A stretch of DNA of 64,000 bases. Origin: Saussurea involucrata (lineage: Eukaryota; Streptophyta; Magnoliopsida; Asterales; Asteraceae). The stretch spans positions 251,398,422-251,462,421 of the forward strand of contig CM066321.1 in NCBI GenBank assembly GCA_033807775.1, read 5' to 3'. This document shows, piece by piece, positions 21,051-32,738 of the stretch; the stretch's first letter is position 1, and each line of letters opens with the position of its first letter. The position numbers and the translations under genes are program-made. The notes below the pieces were generated by a model. It did not search any database. It was not told the origin of the DNA and worked only from the letters and a program-made list of their open reading frames with translations.

Positions 21051-22294
21051 GAGGAAAGTTCAAATGAAAACTCAAATTCAATTGTAAACATGAGGACAAA
21101 TCTCGTCCATTGATCGCAGCCATATTTAAGCCATTCCTAAAATTCAGCTTTAGGGGTATTTTCGTCAAATTAGAATCAGCGCCTTGAATTTTTATTTTCT
21201 TTTTTAATTAAAAAACTTTTACCCCCTTAAACTTTAAAATAAATTATCTCAAAAATTACTAACATTTTAATCAAACAAATTACATCAAAAAAACGAGAAT
21301 TTCGTGCTCTTCAATATGACATCCATCATGATATAGTTTTTTTTCTTCGATTTAACCGTTTTTTACGTGAAATCATGTATATGTGTTATATTCAGTCTGA
21401 ATATATGGAATTATTCAGTCTGAATATAACACATATTCACACTGAATATAACACATATTCAGACTGGATATAACACATATTCAGTCTGAATATAACACAT
21501 ATTCAGACTGAATAACACACATATTCAGACTGAATATAACACATAAAACCATGCGATAAACACGACCAATAATTGTGTGGTAAAACCTAATATGTGGTAT
21601 ATGATATCACGTGATGATCAAGTTCTTCAAACCGAGATGTAGCTGAAAAATATGAGGCTAGCGGTAGTTGAACAATAACCAAATCAAAAAAAATCATGCG
21701 ATGTATTGACATGTATGTCACCAAGAAAACCAAAGATGGATAATAACAGCAACAATATTCGATGAACAACACAGATGGTTAAGGGAGAATGGCCTTAGTA
21801 TGCATGCGTGGCATGTATATGCAATGTGAAAGAATGCAACAATAGATGTGAACAAAAGAAGACGTGAGTGATGAATATGTGTTATATTCAGTCTGAATAT
21901 GTGTTATATTCAGTCTGAATATGTGTTATATTCAGACTGAATATAACACATATACACGATTTCACGTAAAAAACGGTTAAATCGAAAAAAACTATATCAT
22001 GATGGATGTCATATCGAAGAGCACGAAATTCTCGTTTTTTTGATGTAATTTGTTTGATTAAAATGTTAGTAATTTTTGAGATAATTTATTTTAAAATTTA
22101 AGGGGTAAAAAAATTTTAATTAAAAAGAAAATAAAAATTCAACAAAAATAGGCGCTGATTCTAATCTTTCCAATTTTACCCCTGCGTGCTAAATATTCAC
22201 TAAGTCATGGACAGAGTTTTCAACTTATTTACAAAATTGCCACTGTGTTTTTTTGCCATTTTACAATTGAATTTGAGTTTTCATTTGAACCCAT

Positions 22295-22297
<3 letters not shown>
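21051..22297. mobile_element. Foldback-type element F1
   Basis: The ends are inverted repeats: left GTTCAAATGAAAACTCAAAT, right its complement at 22263-22290. Long inner arms (about 21180-21420 and 21940-22180) are near-perfect inverted copies, so most of the element can fold into one hairpin. The centre (21410-21560, 21880-21955) holds many copies of the palindromes ATTCAGTCTGAAT and ATTCAGACTGAAT joined by ATAACACAT. No transposase is seen. It lies between TA runs. Class is unresolved (MITE or foldback). Confidence 0.65.
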
Positions 22298-22356
<59 letters not shown>

Positions 22357-22370
22357 ATATCTATATCTAG
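22298..22370. repeat. TA microsatellite between F1 and F2
   Basis: A run of TA dinucleotides turns into TATC units. Similar TA/TATC runs flank the other foldback elements at 32681-32738 and 35941-35970, so these elements appear to insert in, or carry, TA runs. Confidence 0.9.
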
Positions 22371-22898
22371 GGGTGGGTTCAAATAAAAACTCAAATTCAA
22401 TTGTAAACGTGAGGACAAACCACAGCCGTTGATTAATAATCCGGTGAAGAGATCAGTGGCAAAAAAACGCGGTGGCAATTTTGTAAATAAGTTGAAAACT
22501 CTGTCCATGGCTTAATGAATATTTAGCGCGCAGGGATAAAATTGGAAAAAATATTATTCAGTCTGAATAAAAGGTAATTATTCAGACTGAATAAAGGTAA
22601 TTATTTTCGTCAGATTAGAATCAGCGTCTCCTTTGTTGACTTTTTATTTTCTTTTTTAATTAAAAAACTTTTACCCCTTTAAATTTTAAAATAAATTATC
22701 TCAAAACTTACTAACATTTTAATCAAACAAATTACATAAAAAAACGAGAATTTCGTGCTCTTCGATATGACATCCATCATGATATAGTTTTTTTTTTTCG
22801 TTTTAACCGTTTTTACGTGAAATCGTGTATATGTGTTATATTTAGAGTGAATAATACAACATTCGGGATGAATAATATCTACATTTATTCGGACTGAG

Positions 22899-25371
22899 TG
22901 TAACGTCCCAAAAATTACAAGGAATTAAAATTTTTAAAAACAATTCGTTTCATTATAATCAACCAAAAGTTAACAAATCCCATTACAATAAGAATAAACG
23001 TCGTCAATTAAAAACCGTCAACAAGGTTTAAGCAGCGGAAAATTATATAATTAAATCCTCATTCACTAAAAATCAATTTAAACAATCTTCGCCTTGCGCC
23101 CGTGTGTACCGTCATGCCCGACTGCTACTCGCACCTGAAAACATAAGATTTTGGGAAGGGGTAAGCACGAAGCTTAGTGAATTCCATCACATGCGCAGAT
23201 AGGAATTATATACACATCACCCCTATCCGCACATAAGCAACAACATCACAGTTACATAAAACGAGTAAACATCTACATGTAATTATGTATCCAACACCTC
23301 GGTCCCACCGAGCCCTCGGTCCCACCGAGCCCTCGGTCCCACCGAGTTGTAATGTAACACACTCGTCACACCGAGTTCCCACAACGTTTCTTTCCACTTC
23401 CTCGGTCCCACCGAGCCCTCGGTCCCACCGAGTTGTAATGTAACACACTCGTCACACCGAGTTCCCACAACGTTTCTTTCCACTTTCTCGGTCCCACCGA
23501 GCCCTCGGTCCCACCGAGTTCCCACAACGTTTCTTTCCACTTTCTCGGTCCCACCGAGTTACTACGCCACCCGCGTATATAAACCTTGGCCCCACCGAGT
23601 TACTACGCCACTCGCGTATATAAACCTCGGCCCCATCGAACTCCTACGCCACCCGCGTAGTCATAACAATAAAGGTCCGACTAGACACCCCACTATTTAG
23701 TCCCGCATCACAAGCAATTAAAACTACCACACACGTACAAATCGTAATGTAAAAATAACCGACATTAGTTATAGTGAGAGAACTCACCTTAAAGCAACGC
23801 GAGTATCCGCAACCGCAATCACAAGCCGGCCAACTTCACTCACCTTCTCCCACCTAATTACGTGTTAACAAATGTCAAAGTGACGCCCCAAACCAAAGCC
23901 ACGACTACTAACTTCAAAAACACATTTTTCCAGTTTTTACTCTCAACACGCAGGTCTGTTCGGGACCTGTTTAACCCCTTATAAACTGATTAAACCAGAA
24001 ATATTTTTCCATAAACACAAAGTCCCATGTCTTAGGGTTCCAGGGACATATCGCACGCGCTCTAACGATTTTTCTACAAGTTATTATGGATTTTACAAAA
24101 CCAACCTGCTGCACAGCGAAAAACAGTACCTTTCAGTACAAAACAGCAGTTTGACACTAGCTATTGTCCGAACTGGTTTTTCCGCAAAAAATAAGAAACT
24201 TACTAGACTCAGAATGGGAGATTTTTTCACTAGTTTCACCCCAATACGACGTTCCTATAAAAAGTTATGGCTTTCTCAAAACAGTGGCAGAAACTGACTT
24301 TTTTTTTTAAAACGGAACGCGAAACTGTCAATTCCGGACCTGCTGTATAAACAGCCAATTTACGCCTAGCTAGAAGCCGAACCGGACTTCCGCTAAAACA
24401 CGAAAAGTGTGTCCGGCACAGAATGTGAACCGTGGGCACCGGATTCGCCTCAATCCGAGCTACGACGGAAACGTTATGGCCGTCGCAAAACAGTGGCAGA
24501 AAAACGTTTTCACATGAAATGACAAAAGTTGTTTATAAACCCATTAAGCCAAAGCTTAACCCAAACAGACCCGAACAGCCTACAAGCTTACTGGAAAGGG
24601 CTATACTACGCTGGACAACAACCGTGCACTACCCACTGCCACCTCCGGCAGAGGCGGCCGTTGGCGGCGGCGGCGGCTCAAAGCTTCAGGCGAAACCACA
24701 CCAAAACGCACACCGCGACTTACCCACACTCTCACCCGCATACACCCACACACCCGCACACATACGCACCCCTCCTTCCGTCACCCGGCGGTACGCAGTG
24801 GCGGCCCCATCGCCGGCAGCCGTGGCTGCGGCGGTGGTGGTGGTGGTTTACCAATTCCGACGAAGAAAACACAACGAAGAGAACGGAAACACGGGATTAC
24901 CTCGACGTGACTTCTCCTCCACTCTTTCCGGCAGAAACGACGACGATTCTCCCCTCTTTCCGGCGAACTTTCTCCCTCTCTCTCCGGCGACTCTCTCTTC
25001 TCTTACTCCGGTGACTCTCTCTCTCTTACTCACGGCGATGACAACGAAAGAGGAGGGGGGAAATTCAGCCGAGAGGAACGAGACGTGAGGGAGAGAGACT
25101 TTAGGGTTTCTTTCTTTCTCCTACTTGCTAAGTCACTATTCAAACACACAGTATGGGTTTTGCTTTTGGACTTGCATGGGCCAATCACCACCTTTGGCCC
25201 TTTAACAATTTTGGTCCCTCAACTACTTCCTTCTCGCAATCTAACTAAAGCTTTGACATAATTAACGATTAGGTCCAATTCGTCTAACCCCGTTAACGGA
25301 ACCACATTAAATAAAACTTTTAAAAAAAGAATTAATACTAATAAATTACATACCGGGATACGGGATTTACA
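22899..25371 (-). repeat. G2 3' LTR (2473 bp)
   Basis: On the plus strand it runs from TGTAACGTCCC to GGGATTTACA. It contains the palindrome array at 23298-23560 and, at 24600-25080, a CCGGCGA/CTCTC-rich block that on the element strand is GA-rich like a transcript leader. The long ORFs in that block (for example 24432-25088) exist in overlapping frames on both strands and look like composition effects. Confidence 0.85.
23298..23560. repeat. Array of CTCGGTCCCACCGAG palindromes, 8 copies
   Basis: Each 15-bp unit has 6-bp complementary arms (CTCGGT/ACCGAG) around CCC. Units occur singly or in tandem, separated by TTGTAATGTAACACACTCGTCACACCG-type and CCCACAACGTTTCTTTCCAC-type spacers. The partner array at 29657-29912 has 6 copies, so the array changed size after insertion or during copying. 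Confidence 0.85.
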
Positions 25372-25410
25372 ACTCTCCCCCACTTGGATTAGACTTCGTC
25401 CTCGAAGTCT
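25372..25410 (-). other. G2 polypurine tract and hairpin
   Basis: On the minus strand, AGACTTC, loop GAGGAC, GAAGTCT (25391-25410) form a 7-bp stem with a 6-base loop. It is followed by AATCCAAGTGGGGGAGAGT, a purine tract directly before the LTR. The geometry equals that of the G1 hairpin with different paired bases. Confidence 0.6.
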
Positions 25411-28314
25411 CTGCCTACGAATAGCTCTGGATAGTTCTCCCTCATCTCAACCTCAGGTTCCCAAGTCCACTTGAAACCCCTTCTAAAACTTCTCGAATAC
25501 TTTTCTTACTAACGTACTCCTTCTAGGACACTGGGATTATGATCGGCAGAACACCCCAACAATTGGAATCATTCCTAGCCAAGCGACTTCGGTTGTCTCC
25601 CAACCTTAGATATTCCATACATCCCGAGCCAAATCTCAAGCTCTAACCATTCTAAAGTTGCCTACCAATATACCCAACTGGATACTCGGATCCGATCATT
25701 CCTACCATTAACTGCCGATTAACTTCCACGAGTTCTAATAGACCCCCAAAATTTATTTCACACGGGTCATCAAACCAGTAAACTTATAATCATCCAAGAA
25801 GGTCATTCCACCATAACCATTCATCACAATTAAGCATCTCGGGGTCACTACTACCATCACCATAATTATTTAAAATCAGCTACAAATCTCCGATTACACT
25901 AAAGGTGTTTGGCCTCAAGCCCAAAAGTCGACACTTAAACATACTACTTACTTCAAAAAGGTTACTGCGCATTTATTCTCTTAATTACAAAGGCATCCTT
26001 CCCTTAACCGACACTATTCGGTCTACACTAACATCACGTGTGGAATACCCAATCTTCCACCGTCTACTTATCCTCCACGCTCGCTCTAGGAAACCTAGTT
26101 ACACTGTATCAAGATACGCCTTAACGCCTACCTCCCAGGTACGTCTCAAGGCCCGGAACATCGGAACTACCTCTCAGGTAAGTGCCCAAGACTATATCCT
26201 CCCAGCGCCTACTGGAAAGTCAAGATCATAACACATGAATACCGGGGTCCCACCCCGAAATACTCAACCGACCATTACTAACGACTGACTGACATGGCCA
26301 AGGATCCAATGCAAAACAGTCTACCAACAACATGCCTATCCCAGAATGACTCACTCACCCAACATGTAAATACGCAACGTGCAATAAGTGCAAAACTGTG
26401 CAACAAAACAACCCATCAACAAAACTCCACATCGAGCCATTAAAAACCGTGCAATTGACCCATGACTATCTCAAAGTCAAAACCGAGCAAAATGCTCCAC
26501 GCTTGCTAGACCCATAAGTCGGTCAAAAACGCGTTTAAATAAAGTTTAAGCAAGCAATACTCTAAAATCAACATTAGTCCCAAACTCGACACTGGTTAAA
26601 CAAAAGAGTTTTCCAAAAGGACTCACACCTTAAAATTCTCAAAATGACACATAACACTTATAAGCGCACTTCCCAAATGGTTTACAAAATCATTTACAAA
26701 ATATTTTCAACGTCAAGATTTTTTTTCATTTCAAAAAGACCGTAAGCAATAAAACTACTATTACCAGGTCGGTAGTTACGCAAAAATGGACACGCTCGTC
26801 CCACATATGAAAATCATGTTGAAAATCATTTCATTGCAGCTTAGTTTACTCACAAAACGTAAGCGAAATAAACAATTTCTTTGAAAATGAACCTTCACGG
26901 TTCTAGTATGAATTGACTCATGACATGTATTTAAAGTAACCGCTCGACCTTACACCGGGTGCGGCAAAAGTGTACACATAATTTCAAAATCAGTTCCACG
27001 ACATTTGACCCCAAAATTTCTCTTTTTCAACATAAAATGTCGTGGCACAGGGTTCACCCACAAATCTTACGCGCGCCGGCTAGTCATACAAAACGATGAA
27101 ACGGTTTACAAATATATTTTTGTTAAAACACAATTGTCTAGTGTAAGTTTCAAACTTAAAGATAAAAACCACTCTGTTTCCATCATTTGAAAATATCGAC
27201 TAAAACCTCATAAAATCTCAAAAGGTGGGGTTCTTTAAATTGATTTCCAATATTTCCCCAAATGGTCACATAAACAAATAAGATATGCACCTCGTGAAAT
27301 TAAACTCACACAACTCAACATGCCGTAAAACAAAACTTATTTTAACCAAATTACTCAAATAGCTTTATACAGACATCGTGGAATGTAACTTTCCGTCTCA
27401 ACTCTAACATATGTGGAGGAGTTCCAATGTTAAAGTCACAAGCCGTAGTCACTTGCCCGACATTTTAAACACCACAAAACACGGATATCATCTTACCCGA
27501 AAGAACCGTTGGAAAAATAAAGAAATGAGACAAATTCTAACAAAGTTTGCACTCCCGTGATAAAACGATTTCATACATTTTCAAAACCCTATTTCAAAAT
27601 CTTGTGTGTGTGCTGAACACTTCCCAAAATTCCAAAACACCATCCATAAAAATGATTTGAAACACAAGAATTTGTTAATGCAATCTATTTCAAAATCAAA
27701 CTTTGTGCATGACTTAATCGGCATTCTACGCCTCGACTCCTACTCCTCCAAATCTCTCTGGTCCACTAACGTCATCCGGACCTTTAAACCTCTTAGGCAA
27801 GTTGGGAAATTACGTCAAATAATCCCTACGATTTTTTTTCCTCAAATCAAAGTCGGCTCTATAAGCCTATGATTCTAGCACAATCATCCATCTTGGCCCG
27901 AAACAAATATCATCCTCATCGCCACTCCAAGTGATTAATACTAGAATCGTCCTTTTATTCCAACAACTACTAATTTACAACCTTCGTCACTACCCCAACG
28001 ATCATCCCATCAAGGCAAATCAAGTACACACCTGTACTAGTAGGTTTACTATAGTCGTTCCTCCTTGTGATGGCTATTCTGGGTAGATATTACAACGAGT
28101 TATTAGCACATAATAGCTCACACTAACAACGCCCACGCTCAACTCCTTGGATTCCTCGTGACATCCCCCGACTCGAGCATTGATCATGTGTTTCCGATAG
28201 TAGGAGCTCTTCTACTACCTTCCACACCTATCATCACTCGTTCCGAGTTCCATCCGATGTGTCCAAGTAGTTCCTTGCCGAAAACTATACACATATGCCC
28301 GCACCGGCATATGT

Positions 28315-29075
28315 ACGCACTCTTCCTAGCTCCCTAGGAATTCCACCCAATTCCACTACCCTTGCTATGACGAAATCCCCACTAGCCCTGACGAGTCGCC
28401 TCGTAAACGCACAGTCGCATACAGTGGAAACCAGATAGACATTCGAATATAAGATTCTATCCTACAACGGTTGGACTCAAACAAGAGCTGCGCAATAGAA
28501 CTAAATCCGACATTCTAGGGCTATTCGGTTCCTACCGCATACAACCTATAGTGCATTCACTTAACAACCTTCCAAGGCTAGCATAAACTCCTATTAGCAA
28601 GCAACAAATATGCGGTACAGTGTAATAAGCATCAAGCAATCTAGCACACATACTCCTATGTTCTAGAAAGCAATCTAGCATACATACTCATCTGTAAACA
28701 CTCTTCCTAGTTCACTAGGAGTTTCATCTCATCCCACTACCCTTGCTACAACGGAATCCCTATTAGCCATAACGAGTTGCCTCGCGAATACCCAGTCGCA
28801 TGCAGCGTGAATCAAATAGACATTCGAATACAAGATTCTATCCTAGAACAGTTGGACTCAAACAAGAGCTGCGCAATAGAACTAAATCAAATATTCTAAG
28901 GCTATACGATTCTTACTGCATACAACCTATATGGCCTTCACTTAACAACCTATTATAACTAACATTCATTCCCACTAGCAAGCCATCATCATACAGTACA
29001 ATGCAAACCACATAGGTAATCTAGCATGCATACCCTCTGATCTAGAAAGCGATAAATACACTAAGTACTGTACCT
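28315..29075. repeat. Tandem duplication of about 380 bp in G2
   Basis: Unit one starts CACTCTTCCTAGCTCCCTAGG near 28317 and unit two ACACTCTTCCTAGTTCACTAGG near 28697. Both contain CTACCCTTGCTA, GACATTCGAATA and GAGCTGCGCAATAGAACTAA. They have diverged noticeably. G4 appears to have one copy of this block. Confidence 0.7.
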
Positions 29076-29242
29076 TCCTAAATAGCGTCGCCTGACTGTA
29101 CACACTGCGCCCTCGATCACCGTTTCCCAAACGGGTTTTCCTTTTTTCTTTATTCTAAAAGATTTTAGTAAAAGAATTTAAAATTTCATAGCCGCAACTT
29201 GAGACCAAACACACCGAGATGTGTTTGATTCACTCAAGCTGT

Positions 29243-29257
29243 GCTCTGATACCAAGT
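29243..29257 (-). other. G2 primer binding site
   Basis: The plus strand reads GCTCTGATACCAAGT, so the minus strand has TGGTATCAGAGC next to the 5' LTR. It is complementary to initiator tRNA-Met. Confidence 0.85.
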
Positions 29258-31728
29258 TGTAACGTCCCAAAAATTACAAGGAATTTAAAATTTTAAAAAC
29301 AATTCGTTTCATTATAATCAACCAAAAGTTAACAAATCCCATTACAATAAGAATAAACGTCGTCAATTAAAAACCGTCAACAAGGTTTAAGCAGCGGAAA
29401 GTTATATAATTAAATCCTCATTCACTAAAAATCAATTTAAACAATCTTCGCCTTGCGCCCGTGTGTACCGTCATGCCCGACTGCTACTCGCACCTGAAAA
29501 CATAAGATTTTGGGAAGGGGTAAGCACGAAGCTTAGTGAATTCCATCACATGCGCAGATAGGAATTATATACACATCACCCCTATCGGCACATAAGCAAC
29601 AACATCACAGTTACATAAAACGAGTAAACATCTACAAGTAATTATGTATCCAACACCTCGGTCCCACCGAGTTGTAATGTAACACACTCGTCACACCGAG
29701 TTCCCACAACGTTTCTTTCCACTTCCTCGGTCCCACCGAGCCCTCGGTCCCACCGAGTTGTAATGTAACACACTCGTCACACCGAGTTCCCACAACGTTT
29801 CTTTCCACTTTCTCGGTCCCACCGAGCCCTCGGTCCCACCGAGTTGTAATGTAACACACTCATCACACCGAGTTCCCACAACGTTTCTTTCCACTTTCTC
29901 GGTCCCACCGAGTTACTACGCCACCCGCGTATATAAACCTTGGCCCCACCGAGTTACTACGCCACTCGCGTTTATAAACCTCGGCCCCACCGAACTCCTA
30001 CGCCACCCGCGTAGTCATAACAATAAAGGTCCGACTAGACACCCCACTATTTAGTCCCGCATCACAAGCAATTAAAACTACCACACACGTACAAATCGTA
30101 ATGTAAAAATAACCGACATTAGTTATAGTGAGAGAACTCACCTTAAAGCAACGCGAGTATCCGCAACCGCAATCACAAGCCGACCAACTTCACTCACCTT
30201 CTCCCACCTAATTACGTGTTAACAAATGTCAAAGTGACGCCCCAAACCAAAGCCACGACTACTAACTTCAAAAACACATTTTTCCAGTTTTTACTCTCAA
30301 CACGCAGGTCAGTTCGGGACCTGTTTAACCCCTTATAAACTGATTAAACCAGAAATATTTTTCCATAAACACAAAGTCCCATGTCTTAGGGTTCCAGGGA
30401 CATATCGCACACGCTCTAACGATATTTCTACAATTTATTATGGATTTTACAAAACCAACCTTCTGCACAGCGAAAAACAGTACCTTTCAGTACAAAACAG
30501 CAGTTTGACACTAGCTATGGTCCGAAATGGTTTTTCCGCAAAACATAAGAAACTTACTAGACTCAGAATGGGAGATTTTGGCACTGGTTTCACCCCAATA
30601 CGACGTTCCTATAAAAAGTTATGGCTTTCCAAAAACAGTGGCAGAAACTGTGACTTTTTTTTAAAAAAAAAACGGAACGCGAAACTATCAATTCCGGACC
30701 TGCTGTATAAACAGCCAATTTACGCCTAGCTAGAGGCCGAACCGGACTTCCGCTAAAACACGAAAAGTGTGCCCGGCACAGAATGTGAACCGTGGGCACC
30801 GGATTCGCCTCAATCCGAGCTACGACGGAAAGGTTATGGCCGTCGCAAAACAGTGGCAGAAAAACGTTTTCACATGAAATGACAAAAGTTGTTTATAAAC
30901 CCATTAAGCCAAAGCTTAACCCAAACAGACCCGAACAGCCTACAAGCTTACTGGAAAGGGCTATACTACGCTGGACAACAACCGTGCACTACCCACTGCC
31001 ACCTCCGGCAGAGGCGGCCGTTGGCGGCGGCGGCTCAAAGCTTCCGGCGAAACCATACCAAAACGCACACCCCGACTTACCCACACTCTCACCCGCATAC
31101 ACCCACACACCCGCACACATACGCACCCCTCCTTCCGTCACCCGGCGGTACGCAGCGGCGGCCCCACCGCCGGCAGCCGTGGCTGCGGCGGTGGTGGTGG
31201 TGGTTTACCAATTCCGACGAAGAAAACACAACGAAGAGAACGGAAACACGGGATTACCTCGACGTGACTTCTCCTCCACTCTTTCCGGCAGAAACGACGA
31301 CGATTCTCCCCTCTTTCCGGCGAACTTTCTCCCTCTCTCTCCGGCGACTCTCTCTTCTCTTACTCCGGCGACTCTCTCTCTCTTACTCACGGCGACGACA
31401 ACGAAAGGGGAGGGGGGAAATTCAGCCGAGAGGAACGAGACGTGAGGGAGAGAGACTTTAGGGTTTCTTTCTTTCTCCTACTTGCTAAGTCACAATTCAA
31501 ACACACAGTATGGGTTTTGGTTTTGGACTTGCATGGGCCAATCACCACCTTTGGCCCTTTAACAATTTTGGTCCCTCAACTACTTCCTTCTCGCAATCTA
31601 ACCAAAGCTTTGACATAATTAACGATTAGGTCCAATTCGTCTAACCCCGTTAACGGAACCACATTAAATAAAACTTTTAAAAAAAGAATTAATACTAATA
31701 AATTACATACCGGGATACGGGCTTTACA
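29258..31728 (-). repeat. G2 5' LTR (2471 bp)
   Basis: Partner of 22899-25371, ending GGGCTTTACA. It has 6 CTCGGTCCCACCGAG copies (29657-29912) against 8 in the other LTR. The proline-rich frame at 30792-31445 parallels 24432-25088 and is not considered a gene. Confidence 0.85.
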
Positions 31729-32680
31729 CTGAGTATATATAATTATTCAGATTGAATATATGAAATTATTCAGACTGAATATATGGAATTATTCAGTCTG
31801 AATAATTTACCTTTATTCAGTCTGAATAATTATATTCGTTTGAATATCTACCTTTATTCAGTCTGAATAATTCTATATATTCAGACTGAATAAAGATAGA
31901 TATTCAAAACGAATAAATGTTTAAGTTTTGTTCTTTTTACATATCTACCTTTATTCAGTCTGAATAATTCTATATATTCAGACTGAATAAAGGTAGATAT
32001 TCAAAACGAATAAATGTTTAAATTTTGTTCTTTTTTCATATCTACTTTTATTCATTCTGAATAATTCTATATATTCAGTCTGAATAAATGTAGATATTAT
32101 TCATACAGAATGTTATATTATTCATTCTTAATATAACACATGTACACGATTTCACGTAAAAAACGGTTAAAACGAAAAAAACTATATCAAGACATGAATA
32201 AGTTTTATTCTTTTTTAATATCTTCCTTTATTCAGACTGAATAATTCCATATATTCAGTCTGAATAATTCTATATACTCAGTCCAAATAAATGTAGATAT
32301 TATTCATCCCGAATGTTGTATTATTCGCTCTGAATATAACACATATACACGATTTCACGTAAAAAACGGTTAAAACGAAAAAAAAACTATATCATGATGG
32401 ATGTCATATCGAAGAGCACGAAATTCTCGTTTTTTTGATGTAATTTGTTTGATTAAAATGTTAGTAATTTTTGAGATAATTTATTTTAAAATTTAAGGGG
32501 GTAAAAGTTTTTTAATTAAAAAAGAAAATAAAAAGTCAACAAAGGAGGCACTGATTCTAATCTTGACGAAAATACCCCTAAAGCTGAATTTTAGGAATGA
32601 CTTAAATATGGCTGCGATCAATGGACGAGATTTGTCCTCACGTTTACAACTGAATTTGAGTTTTTAGATGAACTTTCCTC

Positions 32681-32684
32681 TCTA

Positions 32685-32717
<33 letters not shown>

Positions 32718-32738
32718 CTATATATATATATATATATA
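32681..32738. repeat. TATC/TA microsatellite
   Basis: Tandem TATC units grade into TA between F2 and F3. Confidence 0.9.

Larger units (their letters stand above)
25372..29257 (-). mobile_element. G2 internal region, noncoding
   Basis: No coding frame of note. It shares blocks with G1 (see 13463-16893), with G3 (25840-25935 and 54775-54868, ending GTGTTTGGCC..AACCCAAAAG-type) and with G4 (29095-29125 with 41836-41860; 28350-28510 with about 42075-42215). G2 is thus the link among the four families. A tandem duplication lies at 28315-29075. Confidence 0.65.
22899..31728 (-). mobile_element. G2: non-autonomous Gypsy-like LTR element
   Basis: Target duplication CTGAG at 22894-22898 and 31729-31733. 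LTRs are 2473 and 2471 bp. The primer site at 29243-29257 and polypurine tract at 25372-25382 show minus orientation. The 3.9-kb internal part has no gag or pol frame. Both LTRs carry a CTCGGTCCCACCGAG array and a GC-rich leader-like block. Relatedness to G1, G3 and G4 rests on shared internal blocks, not on the LTRs. Confidence 0.85.
22371..32680. mobile_element. Foldback-type element F2, split by G2
   Basis: The left end GGGTGGGTTCAAATAAAAAC and right end GATGAACTTTCCTC match the right and left ends of F1 respectively, so F2 lies inverted to F1. Inner arms at about 22600-22840 and 32340-32600 are inverted copies. Palindromes ATTCAG(T/A)CTGAAT cluster at 22553-22600 and 31735-32290. G2 inserted at CTGAG (22894-22898). 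No ORF is seen outside G2. Confidence 0.6.

Noticed and set aside
24432..25088. ORF of 218 codons (and its copy at 30792-31445) as a proline-rich plant protein
   Set aside because: It lies in the GC-rich part of both G2 LTRs, opposite to the element strand. Overlapping long frames occur on both strands, and the sequence is low-complexity with no domain. Conservation between copies is explained by LTR identity.
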